NCBI RefSeq assembly: GCF_003479605.1
Contig: NZ_QUHR01000025.1
Coordinates: 1 to 6,243 of the forward strand
DNA length: 6,243 nucleotides
Direction of reading: 5' to 3'
DNA from: Roseburia sp. AF12-17LB
GTDB taxonomy: Bacteria > Bacillota > Clostridia > Lachnospirales > Lachnospiraceae
A program made the position numbers and the translations under genes. The notes beneath the pieces were generated by a model. It did not search any database, was not told the origin of the DNA, and saw only the letters and a list, made by a program, of their open reading frames with translations. This document shows, piece after piece, positions 1-5,724 of this stretch. Numbering within the stretch: position 1 is the stretch's first letter; each line of letters starts with the position of its first letter.

Positions 1-40
1 CAAACTTGAATTTATCTATTAACTCTCTTAACTTTCCCCT

Positions 41-50
41 ATTTTCAAGG
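41..50. repeat. Candidate attL core (direct repeat with 6166-6175)
   Basis: ATTTTCAAGG is found here and, identically, at 6166-6175; the bases on either side differ. It lies just beyond the integrase C-terminus and the left arm-motif cluster, where an att core is expected. Ten base pairs could match by chance, but the position at both ends and the symmetric reconstructed empty site argue against that. Confidence 0.6.
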
Positions 51-78
51 CTTCCCGCCATTGAAAATTCTATATATG

Positions 79-126
79 TATCCTTTTCCCTTGTTTTTGC
101 CCTTATGGGATAATTACAAGGGAAAA
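79..126. repeat. Left-end cluster of arm-type integrase binding motifs
   Basis: Three copies of an AAGGG(A/C)AAA motif occur: two on the minus strand (TTTCCCTT at 85-92, TTTGCCCTT at 96-104) and one on the plus strand (AAGGGAAAA at 118-126). TATCCTTTTCCCT (79-91) reappears inverted at 6105-6117, and TTTGCCCTTATG (96-107) reappears inverted at 6133-6144. ACAAGGGAAA (116-125) reappears directly at 6122-6131. Sites 84-94 and 116-126 also form an 11-bp inverted repeat downstream of the integrase stop, so the region might additionally act as a terminator. By analogy with Tn916 Int, the small N-terminal domain of the integrase would bind these motifs. Confidence 0.6.
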
Positions 127-142
127 TTCATTATTCAGTTGT

Positions 143-1441
143 TTAATCGTTGCCTGCCACTTTATCAAGAAGTCTTGCGGAAGTCCGCTTTGCTTCCCTT
201 GTAGCATGGGCGTAGACATTCATGGTGGTACTCACGTCTGAGTGTCCTAACAGTTCCTGCACATCCTTAGGCTGAGCCCCGTTGGATAAGAGGTTTGTCG
301 TGTAGGTATGCCTCAGTGTGTGGAAATGGAAACCTTCAAGCTCCGGTACTTTTCTTCCTGCTGTCCGGCAGGCTGTTTCTATGGTTGCCGGAAGTTCCAG
401 ACAACCATCCTCCCTTAAGCATACAAGGAAGATTTCGGTGTAATCTTCCGGCACATTCTCTGTCATTCCCAAATGATAATACTCGTAATGCACCCGATTC
501 TTTTCCATTACTTCTCTGTAAAAATTCCGCTGGTAGAGTTCCCCATAATGAAAACGGTTTTTGTGCTGTTCCTTTTTTGCATTCCTCAAAATATCTGCGA
601 GGGTATCGCCAAAGTCAACAACCCTGATCTTTTTCCACTTTGTCGGACCGATTTCGTGCTTATGGGTAGCACCATTGTAGCGGATGCTCCTGCGTACAGT
701 GAGATACTGTTCTTCAAGGTTGATATCCTGCCATGTCAGACCTGCTACCTCTCCAAGTCTGAGACCTGTAAAGTATGCTATCTGAACCGGAAGAATCGCA
801 TCCCCACTTCGTTTTCCAAGCTGTTCAATCAGTTTCCGGTACATTTCAAAGGAAAGCGGTTTAACCTTGTCTCTGTCTGTGGCTGTTTCATCCGCAAACA
901 AATCCGTTTCTTCCTTTTTATGCCTCATCACCACATACTGCATTGGATTGAAGGTAATAAACTGTTTCGGAAATACCGCAAACCGGAATGACTGTTGCAA
1001 TACTGCTGAAAATGACCTTACATAATCAATGGAATATCCTTTTGATATAAAATCTCCCACAGTGCCTCCAAATGAGAGCAAATCCATAAACTCCTGCAGG
1101 TGTACCGAAGTCACCGTTTTCAGTTTCCTTTTGCTGATAGGGTGTTGTTTGATTCTCCCAATTGTCTGAAGATAATTGCCAACCGTTCCATTACTCAATG
1201 TGCCTGTCTTTAATTCTTCCTCAGCCCACAGGTCAAGCAACTCTCCGAGTGTGATGTTTTCAGCCTTTGCAACAAACCGCTTGGCTTCATAATCCTCCAT
1301 TGCCTGCCTCAACAGCTTTTCCGTTTCGCTTTTGTTTTCCGTACCTGCAAATTCCTTCTGCACCAGATTACCGCTTGCATCTTCCACATAGAAGCGGTAG
1401 TACCATTTCTTGCCTTTCTTTCTTACAGAACCTTTTGCCAT
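143..1441 (-). CDS. int: Tyrosine recombinase/integrase (Tn916/phage integrase type)
   Basis: This 432-aa protein should integrate and excise the element by site-specific strand exchange through a covalent 3'-phosphotyrosine. The start at ATG 1441 is chosen because AAAGGAG (1450-1456) sits 8 nt upstream; an in-frame ATG 27 nt further upstream lacks this spacing. Residues 1-50 (MAKGSVRKKGKKWYYRF...) look like the small basic arm-binding domain of Tn916-like integrases. Residues about 60-175 form the helical core-binding domain, and about 195-425 the catalytic domain. Visible catalytic residues are R228 (TGLRLGE), probable K268 (GPTKWKK), H374 and R377 (HTLRHT), H400 (LGHSD) and nucleophile Y410 (NVYAH), so the protein looks intact. 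A long insertion around residues 290-345 lies between the beta-hairpin lysine and the HxxR motif. It reads outward toward the left end, downstream of the repressor gene. Family assignment is secure. Confidence 0.95.
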   Translation of the reverse strand: MAKGSVRKKGKKWYYRFYVEDASGNLVQKEFAGTENKSETEKLLRQAMEDYEAKRFVAKAENITLGELLDLWAEEELKTGTLSNGTVGNYLQTIGRIKQHPISKRKLKTVTSVHLQEFMDLLSFGGTVGDFISKGYSIDYVRSFSAVLQQSFRFAVFPKQFITFNPMQYVVMRHKKEETDLFADETATDRDKVKPLSFEMYRKLIEQLGKRSGDAILPVQIAYFTGLRLGEVAGLTWQDINLEEQYLTVRRSIRYNGATHKHEIGPTKWKKIRVVDFGDTLADILRNAKKEQHKNRFHYGELYQRNFYREVMEKNRVHYEYYHLGMTENVPEDYTEIFLVCLREDGCLELPATIETACRTAGRKVPELEGFHFHTLRHTYTTNLLSNGAQPKDVQELLGHSDVSTTMNVYAHATREAKRTSARLLDKVAGND

Positions 1442-1498
1442 AATCGTTACTCCTTTCGATATCGACAATCGGAACTGATGAAATGCTTTCTGCGTGTA

Positions 1499-1507
1499 AG
1501 TATATCA
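1499..1507 (-). promoter_or_regulatory. Possible extended -10 promoter for int
   Basis: The minus strand reads TGATATACT in the 57-bp gap between the repressor stop and the integrase start, matching the extended -10 form TG-N-TATAAT with one mismatch. No -35 hexamer lies at normal distance; TAGACA at 1523-1518 is only 13 bp away. The integrase may instead be read through from the repressor promoter. Confidence 0.35.
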
Positions 1508-1525
1508 TAACTCCGGTTGTCTAAT

Positions 1526-2146
1526 CTATACCGGTTCGGAGTCTTTCTCTGAAAGAAGATTTGCAAGCCTTACGGCTGCCGTTTCGGGATTCTTGGAATA
1601 GAGCCTTACAATGTCGCCCATGTCGTTCAGTGCGTTTACCGTATGGGTGATTTCCCTAAGGAACATAATCTCATTATATTCCTGATTGGATTCAAACCCC
1701 ATTACTTTTGCAATTGTGGCATCTTCCGTATTCCCTTTAAAATTCTTACAGGCATATTGAAAGGAATCAACGAATAATTCGTATTCCTTCAACATCAGCA
1801 GCAGTAAATCTTTGGAAAAATCCGCTTCGTCTGCCTTCATATCATAAGGCAGTTTGGAGAGAATGGAAGTCATGGTATCACGAATCTGTAATTCCCTTTT
1901 ATCCGTAACATCACTTGTCATTTCTTCCGTCTCGCCCTTCAGCCACTCCACTGATACATGAAGTGCTTCCGACAGACCATCCAGAACAAGCTTCTTGGTG
2001 TTGTCAATCGTTCCTGCCTCATACCGCTGTATGGTGGAAGCGGTAACTCCCATCTTTTCTGCTATATAAGGCTGGTTGACACCTAATTCCAGTCTGCGTT
2101 GTTTTGCCCTGCTACCGATTAACTTGCGTAATTCTTTATCTTTCAT
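1526..2146 (-). CDS. XRE-family helix-turn-helix repressor of the element
   Basis: A 206-aa DNA-binding regulator. Residues about 6-70 form a Cro/C1-type HTH: QPYIAEKMGVTASTIQRYE (25-43) holds the two HTH helices, followed by the VSVEWLKGE ending typical of phage-like repressors. The C-terminal 130 residues are mostly helical and acidic, with no protease or ligand-binding motif that I recognise, so the inducing signal cannot be read. AAGGAGG (2156-2162) lies 9 nt before the ATG. The gene is divergent from the excisionase gene. Two near-identical 15-bp palindromes in the shared upstream region fit its own operators, one covering its -35 and one just after the xis start site. It probably keeps the element quiescent by repressing itself and the xis-mob transcript. 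That role is inferred from layout. Confidence 0.85.
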   Translation of the reverse strand: MKDKELRKLIGSRAKQRRLELGVNQPYIAEKMGVTASTIQRYEAGTIDNTKKLVLDGLSEALHVSVEWLKGETEEMTSDVTDKRELQIRDTMTSILSKLPYDMKADEADFSKDLLLLMLKEYELFVDSFQYACKNFKGNTEDATIAKVMGFESNQEYNEIMFLREITHTVNALNDMGDIVRLYSKNPETAAVRLANLLSEKDSEPV

Positions 2147-2177
2147 TCTGATACGCCTCCTTTTTCGGTATGGCTAA

Positions 2178-2206
2178 AGTATAACACAGTAAAAGTAGCA
2201 TTGCAA
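2178..2206 (-). promoter_or_regulatory. Promoter of the XRE repressor gene
   Basis: On the minus strand, TTGCAA (2206-2201) and TATACT (2183-2178) are separated by 17 bp and point toward the repressor ATG at 2146. The -35 matches consensus at 4 of 6 bases and the -10 at 5 of 6. The -35 lies within a candidate operator (2200-2214), which suggests autorepression. Confidence 0.6.
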
Positions 2207-2214
2207 TATGCAAG
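2200..2214. promoter_or_regulatory. Candidate repressor operator O1
   Basis: ATTGCAATATGCAAG is an imperfect palindrome matching 13 of 15 bases of the perfect palindrome at 2289-2303. It covers the -35 of the leftward repressor promoter and lies about 30 bp upstream of the rightward -35. The proposed binder is the adjacent XRE protein. Confidence 0.6.
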
Positions 2215-2244
2215 TTAATAATTGCTTTTAAAATTTCGTAACGC

Positions 2245-2273
2245 TTGACAAGAAGATATAAAAGTTATATAGT
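2245..2273 (+). promoter_or_regulatory. Strong promoter for xis and probably the relaxase
   Basis: A consensus TTGACA (2245-2250) and TATAGT (2268-2273) are separated by exactly 17 bp, placing the transcription start near 2280, about 40 nt before the xis ATG. This is the best sigma-A-type promoter in the window. No convincing separate promoter was found before the relaxase, so the transcript probably continues through the 350-nt leader into it. Confidence 0.75.
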
Positions 2274-2288
2274 AGGCATAGTCACAAA

Positions 2289-2303
2289 ATTGCATTATGC
2301 AAT
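2289..2303. promoter_or_regulatory. Candidate repressor operator O2 (perfect palindrome)
   Basis: ATTGCAT-T-ATGCAAT is a 7-bp perfect inverted repeat around a single base. It lies between the predicted xis transcription start and its ribosome binding site (AGGAGG, 2309-2314). A bound repressor there would block early elongation. It pairs with O1, 89 bp away centre to centre. Confidence 0.65.
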
Positions 2304-2321
2304 TCAAGAGGAGGTGTTTTA

Positions 2322-2552
2322 ATGACAGAAGTGAAGATTGCACTGTCCATTGAGGAAGCTGCCGACTATACGGGTATCGGCAGAAATACCCTGCGGAAAC
2401 TGGTAGAATGGAAAAAGCTTCCGGTATTGAAGGTAGGACGGAAAGTCCTTATCAAAACGGATATGCTTGAAAAGTTCATGACCGCCAATGAAGGCAGGGA
2501 CTTAAGGGACAAAGGAAATGTCAGAGCTGTCACAAGAAATGTGACAAATTAA
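2322..2552 (+). CDS. xis: Excisionase-like small winged-HTH protein
   Basis: A 76-aa basic protein. IALSIEEAADYTGIGRNTL (residues 6-24) followed by RKLVEWKKLPVLKVGRKVLIKTDMLEKF matches the HTH_17/excisionase fold: a helix-turn-helix, then a short wing with the conserved VGRKVLI strand and a closing helix. Tn916 Xis has a similar size and plan. It would bend DNA at the element ends and push the integrase toward excision. AGGAGG (2309-2314) lies 7 nt before the ATG, and a strong promoter precedes it. The last 15 residues (RDKGNVRAVTRNVTN) extend past the fold and are basic. The position between repressor and relaxase supports an Xis role, but related wHTH proteins can be transcription factors instead. 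Confidence 0.8.
   Translation: MTEVKIALSIEEAADYTGIGRNTLRKLVEWKKLPVLKVGRKVLIKTDMLEKFMTANEGRDLRDKGNVRAVTRNVTN
2528..2546. repeat. Small inverted repeat across the xis 3' end
   Basis: TGTCAC-N7-GTGACA lies within the last xis codons. There is no U-rich tail, so a terminator is unlikely. It may be a protein binding site or chance. Confidence 0.3.
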
Positions 2553-2698
2553 ATAGGGACAGTCCTAAGACCATCCCTAAGGTATGTATCTGACCGAAGC
2601 CATGATATACCTACACGCAAATAGATTATACCATGTGCTTCCTCTAAGATACAACCGGAAATTTAAGAAGTGGGGAAGAAACTTTTTTATACAAGCCC

Positions 2699-2784
2699 TC
2701 GGCGTTTGAGAGCGAAATACACCCCTCGCACAAATCTTACGATTTGTACTCTGTGTATTTCGCCCTGCTGGGAGCTTTCGCCGA
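2699..2784 (+). other. Candidate origin of transfer (oriT) with nested inverted repeats
   Basis: The 350-bp gap between xis and the relaxase (2553-2902) has no convincing gene and is rich in secondary structure. Its centre holds a nested fold: outer TCGGCG (2699-2704) with CGCCGA (2779-2784); an 11-bp perfect pair GCGAAATACAC (2712-2722) with GTGTATTTCGC (2753-2763); and inside it ACAAATC (2730-2736) with GATTTGT (2741-2747) around TTAC. In mobilizable elements oriT commonly sits just upstream of the relaxase gene and carries such repeats. TTTCGCCCT (2758-2766), at the edge of the 11-bp arm, resembles the end of the IncQ/MOBQ nick region (GCGC|CCT). The position and structure are seen; the oriT and nick assignments are inference. 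The rest of 2553-2698 holds only a bulged hairpin (2580-2612). Confidence 0.55.
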
Positions 2785-2805
2785 CAGGCGGATATGTTCG
2801 TAGAC

Positions 2806-2845
2806 AGGCTACCTATGTAGCCTACTCACTTTCACATTAGAAAGT
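2806..2845 (+). repeat. Two small hairpins in the relaxase leader
   Basis: AGGCTAC (2806-2812) pairs with GTAGCCT (2817-2823) across a CTAT loop, and ACTTTC (2828-2833) pairs with GAAAGT (2840-2845) across ACATTA. They lie between the oriT-like repeats and the relaxase start. They may be part of oriT, or leader structures affecting relaxase expression. Neither has a proper U-tract for termination. Confidence 0.4.
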
Positions 2846-2902
2846 TTCCCATCCTCATTTCTTGCAGCTTCGTACTTGGCAGATACGGAAAGGAGGAAGC
2901 AC

Positions 2903-4429
2903 ATGCCAAGAAATTCATTTATTCAGATGACGAAGCTCCACAATGTCCGGGGAAGAATTTATTATATTTCAAGCCCAAAGAAGCAGGAAAATCTGTATGC
3001 GGTATATGAAACCACAGACCGTAATTTTTGGACTGACCTTGCAAAATATAATCAGGCAGAATTTAAAAAAAGCGGTACGGAGGGGAAATGTATTGAGGCA
3101 AGGGAATTGATCATAGCCCTGCCGGAATCTTTTACGGAGTATCCTCCAGACAGACTGTTGCAGATATTTACAGACCATTTCAGACAGACTTACGGAACGG
3201 ACTGTATCGCAGCCCTGCATCACAATAAGCGGAAAACCAACTATCACATCCATCTCATTTTTTCGGAGCGTACACTCTTGGAACAGCCCATAGAAAAGGT
3301 TGCCACCCGCAATATGTTCTATGACGAAAAGGGAAATCATGTACGCACCAAGAAAGAGATACTTGATGAAGAAGGAAATATCCGTAAAAGATGTAAGGTG
3401 ATTCACAAAGGTGAGGTATACGAAAGACAGATTTTCTCCATTAAGGATAAACACTTCAAGGCTGAAAATTTCCTTGATACCGTCAAGCAGGATTATACCA
3501 ATCTTATCAATCAGTATGTGTGGGATAAAAGCCAGCGGTTAGAAGTTTTTGAGCGTGGCGGTATGTATCTTGCCACCAAAAAGATTGGTAAGAACAATCC
3601 GAAAGCCACCGAGATTGAGGCAGACAACAGTAAACGCACCTTGTGGAATCAGACTGTTGACAGAGCGATTGTAACGGGTGTTTCCAAGTCAGAAATCATG
3701 CAGATAAAAAAGGAACGGATAACGGACAAGATTGTGGAATCCGTATGGCTTTACGGAAACAGACCGAATCTGTTATCTTCCATTATCGGTACTGCCATTG
3801 CAGTATTAGAACTGTTAATCTCCAAAGTATTTCTCAAAACTCTGGAGCTTGCAGATAAAGTAATTTCCAAAGAGCTTGAAGCAAGACCGGAGAACACAGA
3901 TTTCAAAGAGCAGAAAGCTGTACCAGAAGAAAGCAGAAAGCAGACAGATACACCAAAGCCTGCCATACCGCCAAGACCACAGCCATCACCGGAAGCAGTT
4001 TCTTACAAGCACTTATGCGAAATTTATCAAAAGCTGCAAGAACAGAATAAAGCAATTTTTGCACTCGAGAAACAGCGAAGTGACCTTGAAATTGAACTGT
4101 CCGACAGCAAAGGTATCTTCAAAGCAAAAAGGCGTTCCGAACTTTCAACAGAGATAGCCGGATTGGAGGAACGTATTTCCCGAATGAAAGCCCGATTATC
4201 CCATATCGTAAAGGAATACGGGTATCAGAATGCGGAAGCCTTCTACAAAGCATTTCATAAGTCAGAGACAGCTTATGGGGATTATCAGGACAGCCTTAAG
4301 AATTGGAAACAACGGTATGGAGAAAAGCCGCAGTCTCTACACGATAGGCTTATATCTAAGAAACAGGACATAAAGGAGCGAGAGTTAACAAGACCATATT
4401 CTCCACCAAACCGTGGAAGGAGTAGATAA
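2903..4429 (+). CDS. Relaxase/mobilization protein, MobA/MobL-like (probably MOBQ)
   Basis: This 508-aa protein should nick oriT and lead the single strand into a helper element's secretion channel. ATG 2903 is chosen because AGGAGG (2891-2896) lies 6 nt upstream; an in-frame TTG at 2876 has no such site. The N-terminal 200 residues form the nuclease: candidate nucleophile tyrosines Y20/Y21 (GRIYYISSPKK), a conserved-looking EARELIIALPESF strand (65-77), and the metal-binding histidine motif with H106/H107 and H115/H117 (HHNKRKTNYHIHLIFSER). A hydrophobic stretch at about 290-312 is followed by a Pro-rich linker (351-362) and a predicted coiled coil at about 370-437. The C-terminus is basic and Pro-containing. 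There is no primase or helicase domain. MOBP membership is the main alternative, since the N-terminus differs from classical MobA. No MobC-like gene is adjacent. Confidence 0.85.
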   Translation: MPRNSFIQMTKLHNVRGRIYYISSPKKQENLYAVYETTDRNFWTDLAKYNQAEFKKSGTEGKCIEARELIIALPESFTEYPPDRLLQIFTDHFRQTYGTDCIAALHHNKRKTNYHIHLIFSERTLLEQPIEKVATRNMFYDEKGNHVRTKKEILDEEGNIRKRCKVIHKGEVYERQIFSIKDKHFKAENFLDTVKQDYTNLINQYVWDKSQRLEVFERGGMYLATKKIGKNNPKATEIEADNSKRTLWNQTVDRAIVTGVSKSEIMQIKKERITDKIVESVWLYGNRPNLLSSIIGTAIAVLELLISKVFLKTLELADKVISKELEARPENTDFKEQKAVPEESRKQTDTPKPAIPPRPQPSPEAVSYKHLCEIYQKLQEQNKAIFALEKQRSDLEIELSDSKGIFKAKRRSELSTEIAGLEERISRMKARLSHIVKEYGYQNAEAFYKAFHKSETAYGDYQDSLKNWKQRYGEKPQSLHDRLISKKQDIKERELTRPYSPPNRGRSR

Positions 4430-4468
4430 CAAACGAAGGGAGGCAATTGCCTCCCTTCGTTTGTTATC
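4425..4468. terminator. Bidirectional intrinsic terminator, perfect 44-nt palindrome
   Basis: Two 22-nt arms (4425-4446 and 4447-4468) are exact reverse complements. The strongest stem is GAAGGGAGGC/GCCTCCCTTC with an AATT loop, followed on either strand by the U-rich tail TTTGTTATC. It lies between convergent genes, the relaxase (plus) and sdpI (minus), so a two-way terminator fits. The first arm begins in the last sense codon of the relaxase and includes its TAA. Beyond the perfect part, GGAG (4419-4422) and CTCC (4470-4473) extend the pairing after a small internal loop. Confidence 0.8.
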
Positions 4469-4514
4469 TCTCCGTAAAAGACTGGAATTTCACCCTCTCG
4501 CATAAAGATACAAA

Positions 4515-5201
4515 TTATTTTTTTATTTCCTTATCATATATCTTTTTTGAGTATACCACAGTTACAATTGTTGCTAATAATAAATAAATCAACATAAAGA
4601 TTGTGCCAGTCATCCCACTTGTAAATACGGTTGTAATGATAGTCAATAACCCCGTAATAATAATACATATTGCACCAAAGCGGTTACTCTTTCTCCATGT
4701 ATTATCATTGTGCATACTCCAAACGGTTCGAACTCCCACTACTGCATTTCGTTTTGCCTTTGTCATAAAATTTCCTAATACAATAAATATAATACCACAC
4801 AAAATACATGAAACTTTTGCAATGTCAATAACCGCATGTTCACCACCTGCATTTGCCTGTATCCAAGAAGAATAAAGAATAAAATAATGCATAATCCCGA
4901 ACATGATTGCTTGCGAAATTCCTACAACACATAATACCTTTGCAGAAGATTTTGTTTCCATCTGTTCCTTTTCTGTATTTGCATTTTTTGATTTTTTCTC
5001 AAACACATAGATTAGCAAGTGCCAAAACAGTGTAATAAACAAAATAATTACCGGAAAAATAAAGCTTTCTGTTTTACTTCCCCATCTGTCAGTGTTTCCC
5101 TCCAAGTCATGATGCATAGGTATAATATCAGGCATAAACTGTAGTACAACACTTGTAACTACAACTGGTATCATTGCTACTATCCACATTATTTTTTTCA
5201 T
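4515..5201 (-). CDS. sdpI: SdpI-family integral membrane immunity protein
   Basis: A 228-aa membrane protein with about six hydrophobic segments (roughly residues 4-22, 46-67, 88-112, 127-144, 175-193 and 197-216). The N-terminal part carries the DUF1648-type motif PDIIPMHHDLEGNTDRWGSK (24-43). The C-terminal part carries the SdpI signature LGNFMTKAKRN, VGVRTVWSMHNDNTWRKSNRFG (about 142-176). In Bacillus subtilis, SdpI protects against the SdpC toxin and, when toxin is bound, holds the repressor SdpR at the membrane. The start overlaps the sdpR stop by ATGA (5198-5201), so the two are translationally coupled; GGAGG (5211-5215) lies 9 nt upstream. No sdpABC toxin genes are nearby. The gene is more AT-rich than int and mob, suggesting separate acquisition. 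The precise toxin or stress is unknown. Confidence 0.88.
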   Translation of the reverse strand: MKKIMWIVAMIPVVVTSVVLQFMPDIIPMHHDLEGNTDRWGSKTESFIFPVIILFITLFWHLLIYVFEKKSKNANTEKEQMETKSSAKVLCVVGISQAIMFGIMHYFILYSSWIQANAGGEHAVIDIAKVSCILCGIIFIVLGNFMTKAKRNAVVGVRTVWSMHNDNTWRKSNRFGAICIIITGLLTIITTVFTSGMTGTIFMLIYLLLATIVTVVYSKKIYDKEIKK

Positions 5202-5467
5202 ACTTTTTTTCCTCCAAACTGGTTAACCCATATAATTAATTCATCGAAAACCGTAGTGTTGATTTCATAATAAACAAAGTTTTTCTCTTTATATTCAGAT
5301 ATCAAGTCTGCGTTTTTAAGTAATTTTAAATGATAAGAAAGAGCAGCCGGTGTAATCTGTAATTTTTCAGCAATCTCTCCGGCATTTAATCGTTCATTTC
5401 TCAACATAATAAGAATGTCTCTTCGCTGGCTATCTGCCAATACTTTAAAAATGTTAGTTTCTCCCAT
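5198..5467 (-). CDS. sdpR: SdpR/ArsR-family autorepressor
   Basis: An 89-aa winged-HTH regulator covering a whole ArsR domain: FKVLADSQRRDILIMLR (7-23), the HTH AGEIAEKLQITPAALSYHLKLLKNADLI (29-56), and the wing YKEKNFVYYEIN (59-70). There are no cysteine pairs for metal binding, which fits the SdpR branch rather than metal sensors. It is the first gene of a two-gene operon with sdpI. In B. subtilis, SdpR represses sdpRI and is released when SdpI captures it. The same loop is likely here because two matching inverted repeats, CTATTTAAA-N6-TTTAAATAG, flank the promoter. The ribosome binding site is weak (AGG at 5476-5478) and abuts the proximal operator, so little protein may be made. Confidence 0.87.
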   Translation of the reverse strand: MGETNIFKVLADSQRRDILIMLRNERLNAGEIAEKLQITPAALSYHLKLLKNADLISEYKEKNFVYYEINTTVFDELIIWVNQFGGKKV

Positions 5468-5476
5468 ATCTTTTAC

Positions 5477-5500
5477 CTATTTAAAACTTTCTTTAAATAG
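5477..5500. promoter_or_regulatory. Candidate SdpR operator, start-proximal
   Basis: CTATTTAAA-N6-TTTAAATAG, with perfect 9-bp arms. It lies just downstream of the -10 hexamer, covering the predicted transcription start and reaching the ribosome binding site of sdpR. An identical arrangement occurs at 5533-5556. Confidence 0.7.
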
Positions 5501-5529
5501 ATTTTAGCATGCTATTTGTTTTTGTGCAA
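5501..5529 (-). promoter_or_regulatory. Promoter of the sdpR-sdpI operon
   Basis: On the minus strand, TTGCAC (5529-5524) and TAAAAT (5506-5501) are 17 bp apart. The -10 matches at 5 of 6 bases and the -35 at 3 of 6. Its position between two identical operators supports the assignment. The predicted start near 5494 falls inside the proximal operator. Confidence 0.55.
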
Positions 5530-5532
5530 GAA

Positions 5533-5556
5533 CTATTTAAAAATAATTTTAAATAG
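5533..5556. promoter_or_regulatory. Candidate SdpR operator, upstream
   Basis: The second CTATTTAAA-N6-TTTAAATAG copy lies just upstream of the -35 hexamer, 56 bp centre to centre from the proximal copy. Here the pairing extends to 10 bp per arm. Two sites bracketing the promoter suggest cooperative binding or looping. Confidence 0.7.
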
Positions 5557-5594
5557 AGGGGATACACTGAAAAATCAATGTGTCCTCTCTATTT
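5551..5594 (-). terminator. Imperfect hairpin, possible terminator of the upstream small gene
   Basis: AAATAGAG-GGGATACAC (5551-5567) pairs with GTGTCCTCTCTATTT (5580-5594), with one mismatch and a 2-nt bulge, around a 12-nt loop. Read on the minus strand, the stem is followed by AT-rich sequence with a late run of T. It could end transcription from the 5725-5964 gene and insulate sdpRI. It shares bases with the upstream operator. The remaining stretch 5595-5724 shows nothing I can assign. Confidence 0.4.
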
Positions 5595-5724
5595 ACCTTA
5601 AGGCAAAATTCAAACATCTAGAAACTTAAGATTCCTGCCTCTTATTATGGAATAACCGTACGTTCTATATATTTTTCTGGAATTTTTAGTACTAGACCTC
5701 TATCATGATATTATATTAGCAAAA

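Noticed and set aside
79..126. CRISPR-like array of short repeats at the ends
   Set aside because: The repeats are under 15 bp, occur in both orientations and have no regular spacers; arm-type integrase sites explain them better.
473..991. 172-codon plus-strand open frame inside the integrase gene
   Set aside because: It is the antisense shadow of an intact integrase catalytic domain, with no family resemblance.
1442..1468. Upstream in-frame start for the integrase (MSISKGVTI...)
   Set aside because: A well-spaced AAAGGAG precedes the internal ATG at 1441, and the family-typical N-terminus MAKGSVRKKG begins there.
2584..2709. A 41-codon open frame (MYLTEAMIYLHANRLYHVL...) in the leader before the relaxase
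   Set aside because: The only purine-rich sequence lies 1 nt before the ATG, it overlaps the oriT-like repeats, and a frame of this length is expected by chance.
2876..2902. TTG start adding nine residues to the relaxase
   Set aside because: It has no ribosome binding site, while ATG 2903 has AGGAGG at 6 nt; the added segment overlaps that site.
2969..3454. 161-codon minus-strand open frame opposite the relaxase
   Set aside because: It lies entirely opposite the relaxase nuclease domain and has a composition typical of antisense translation.
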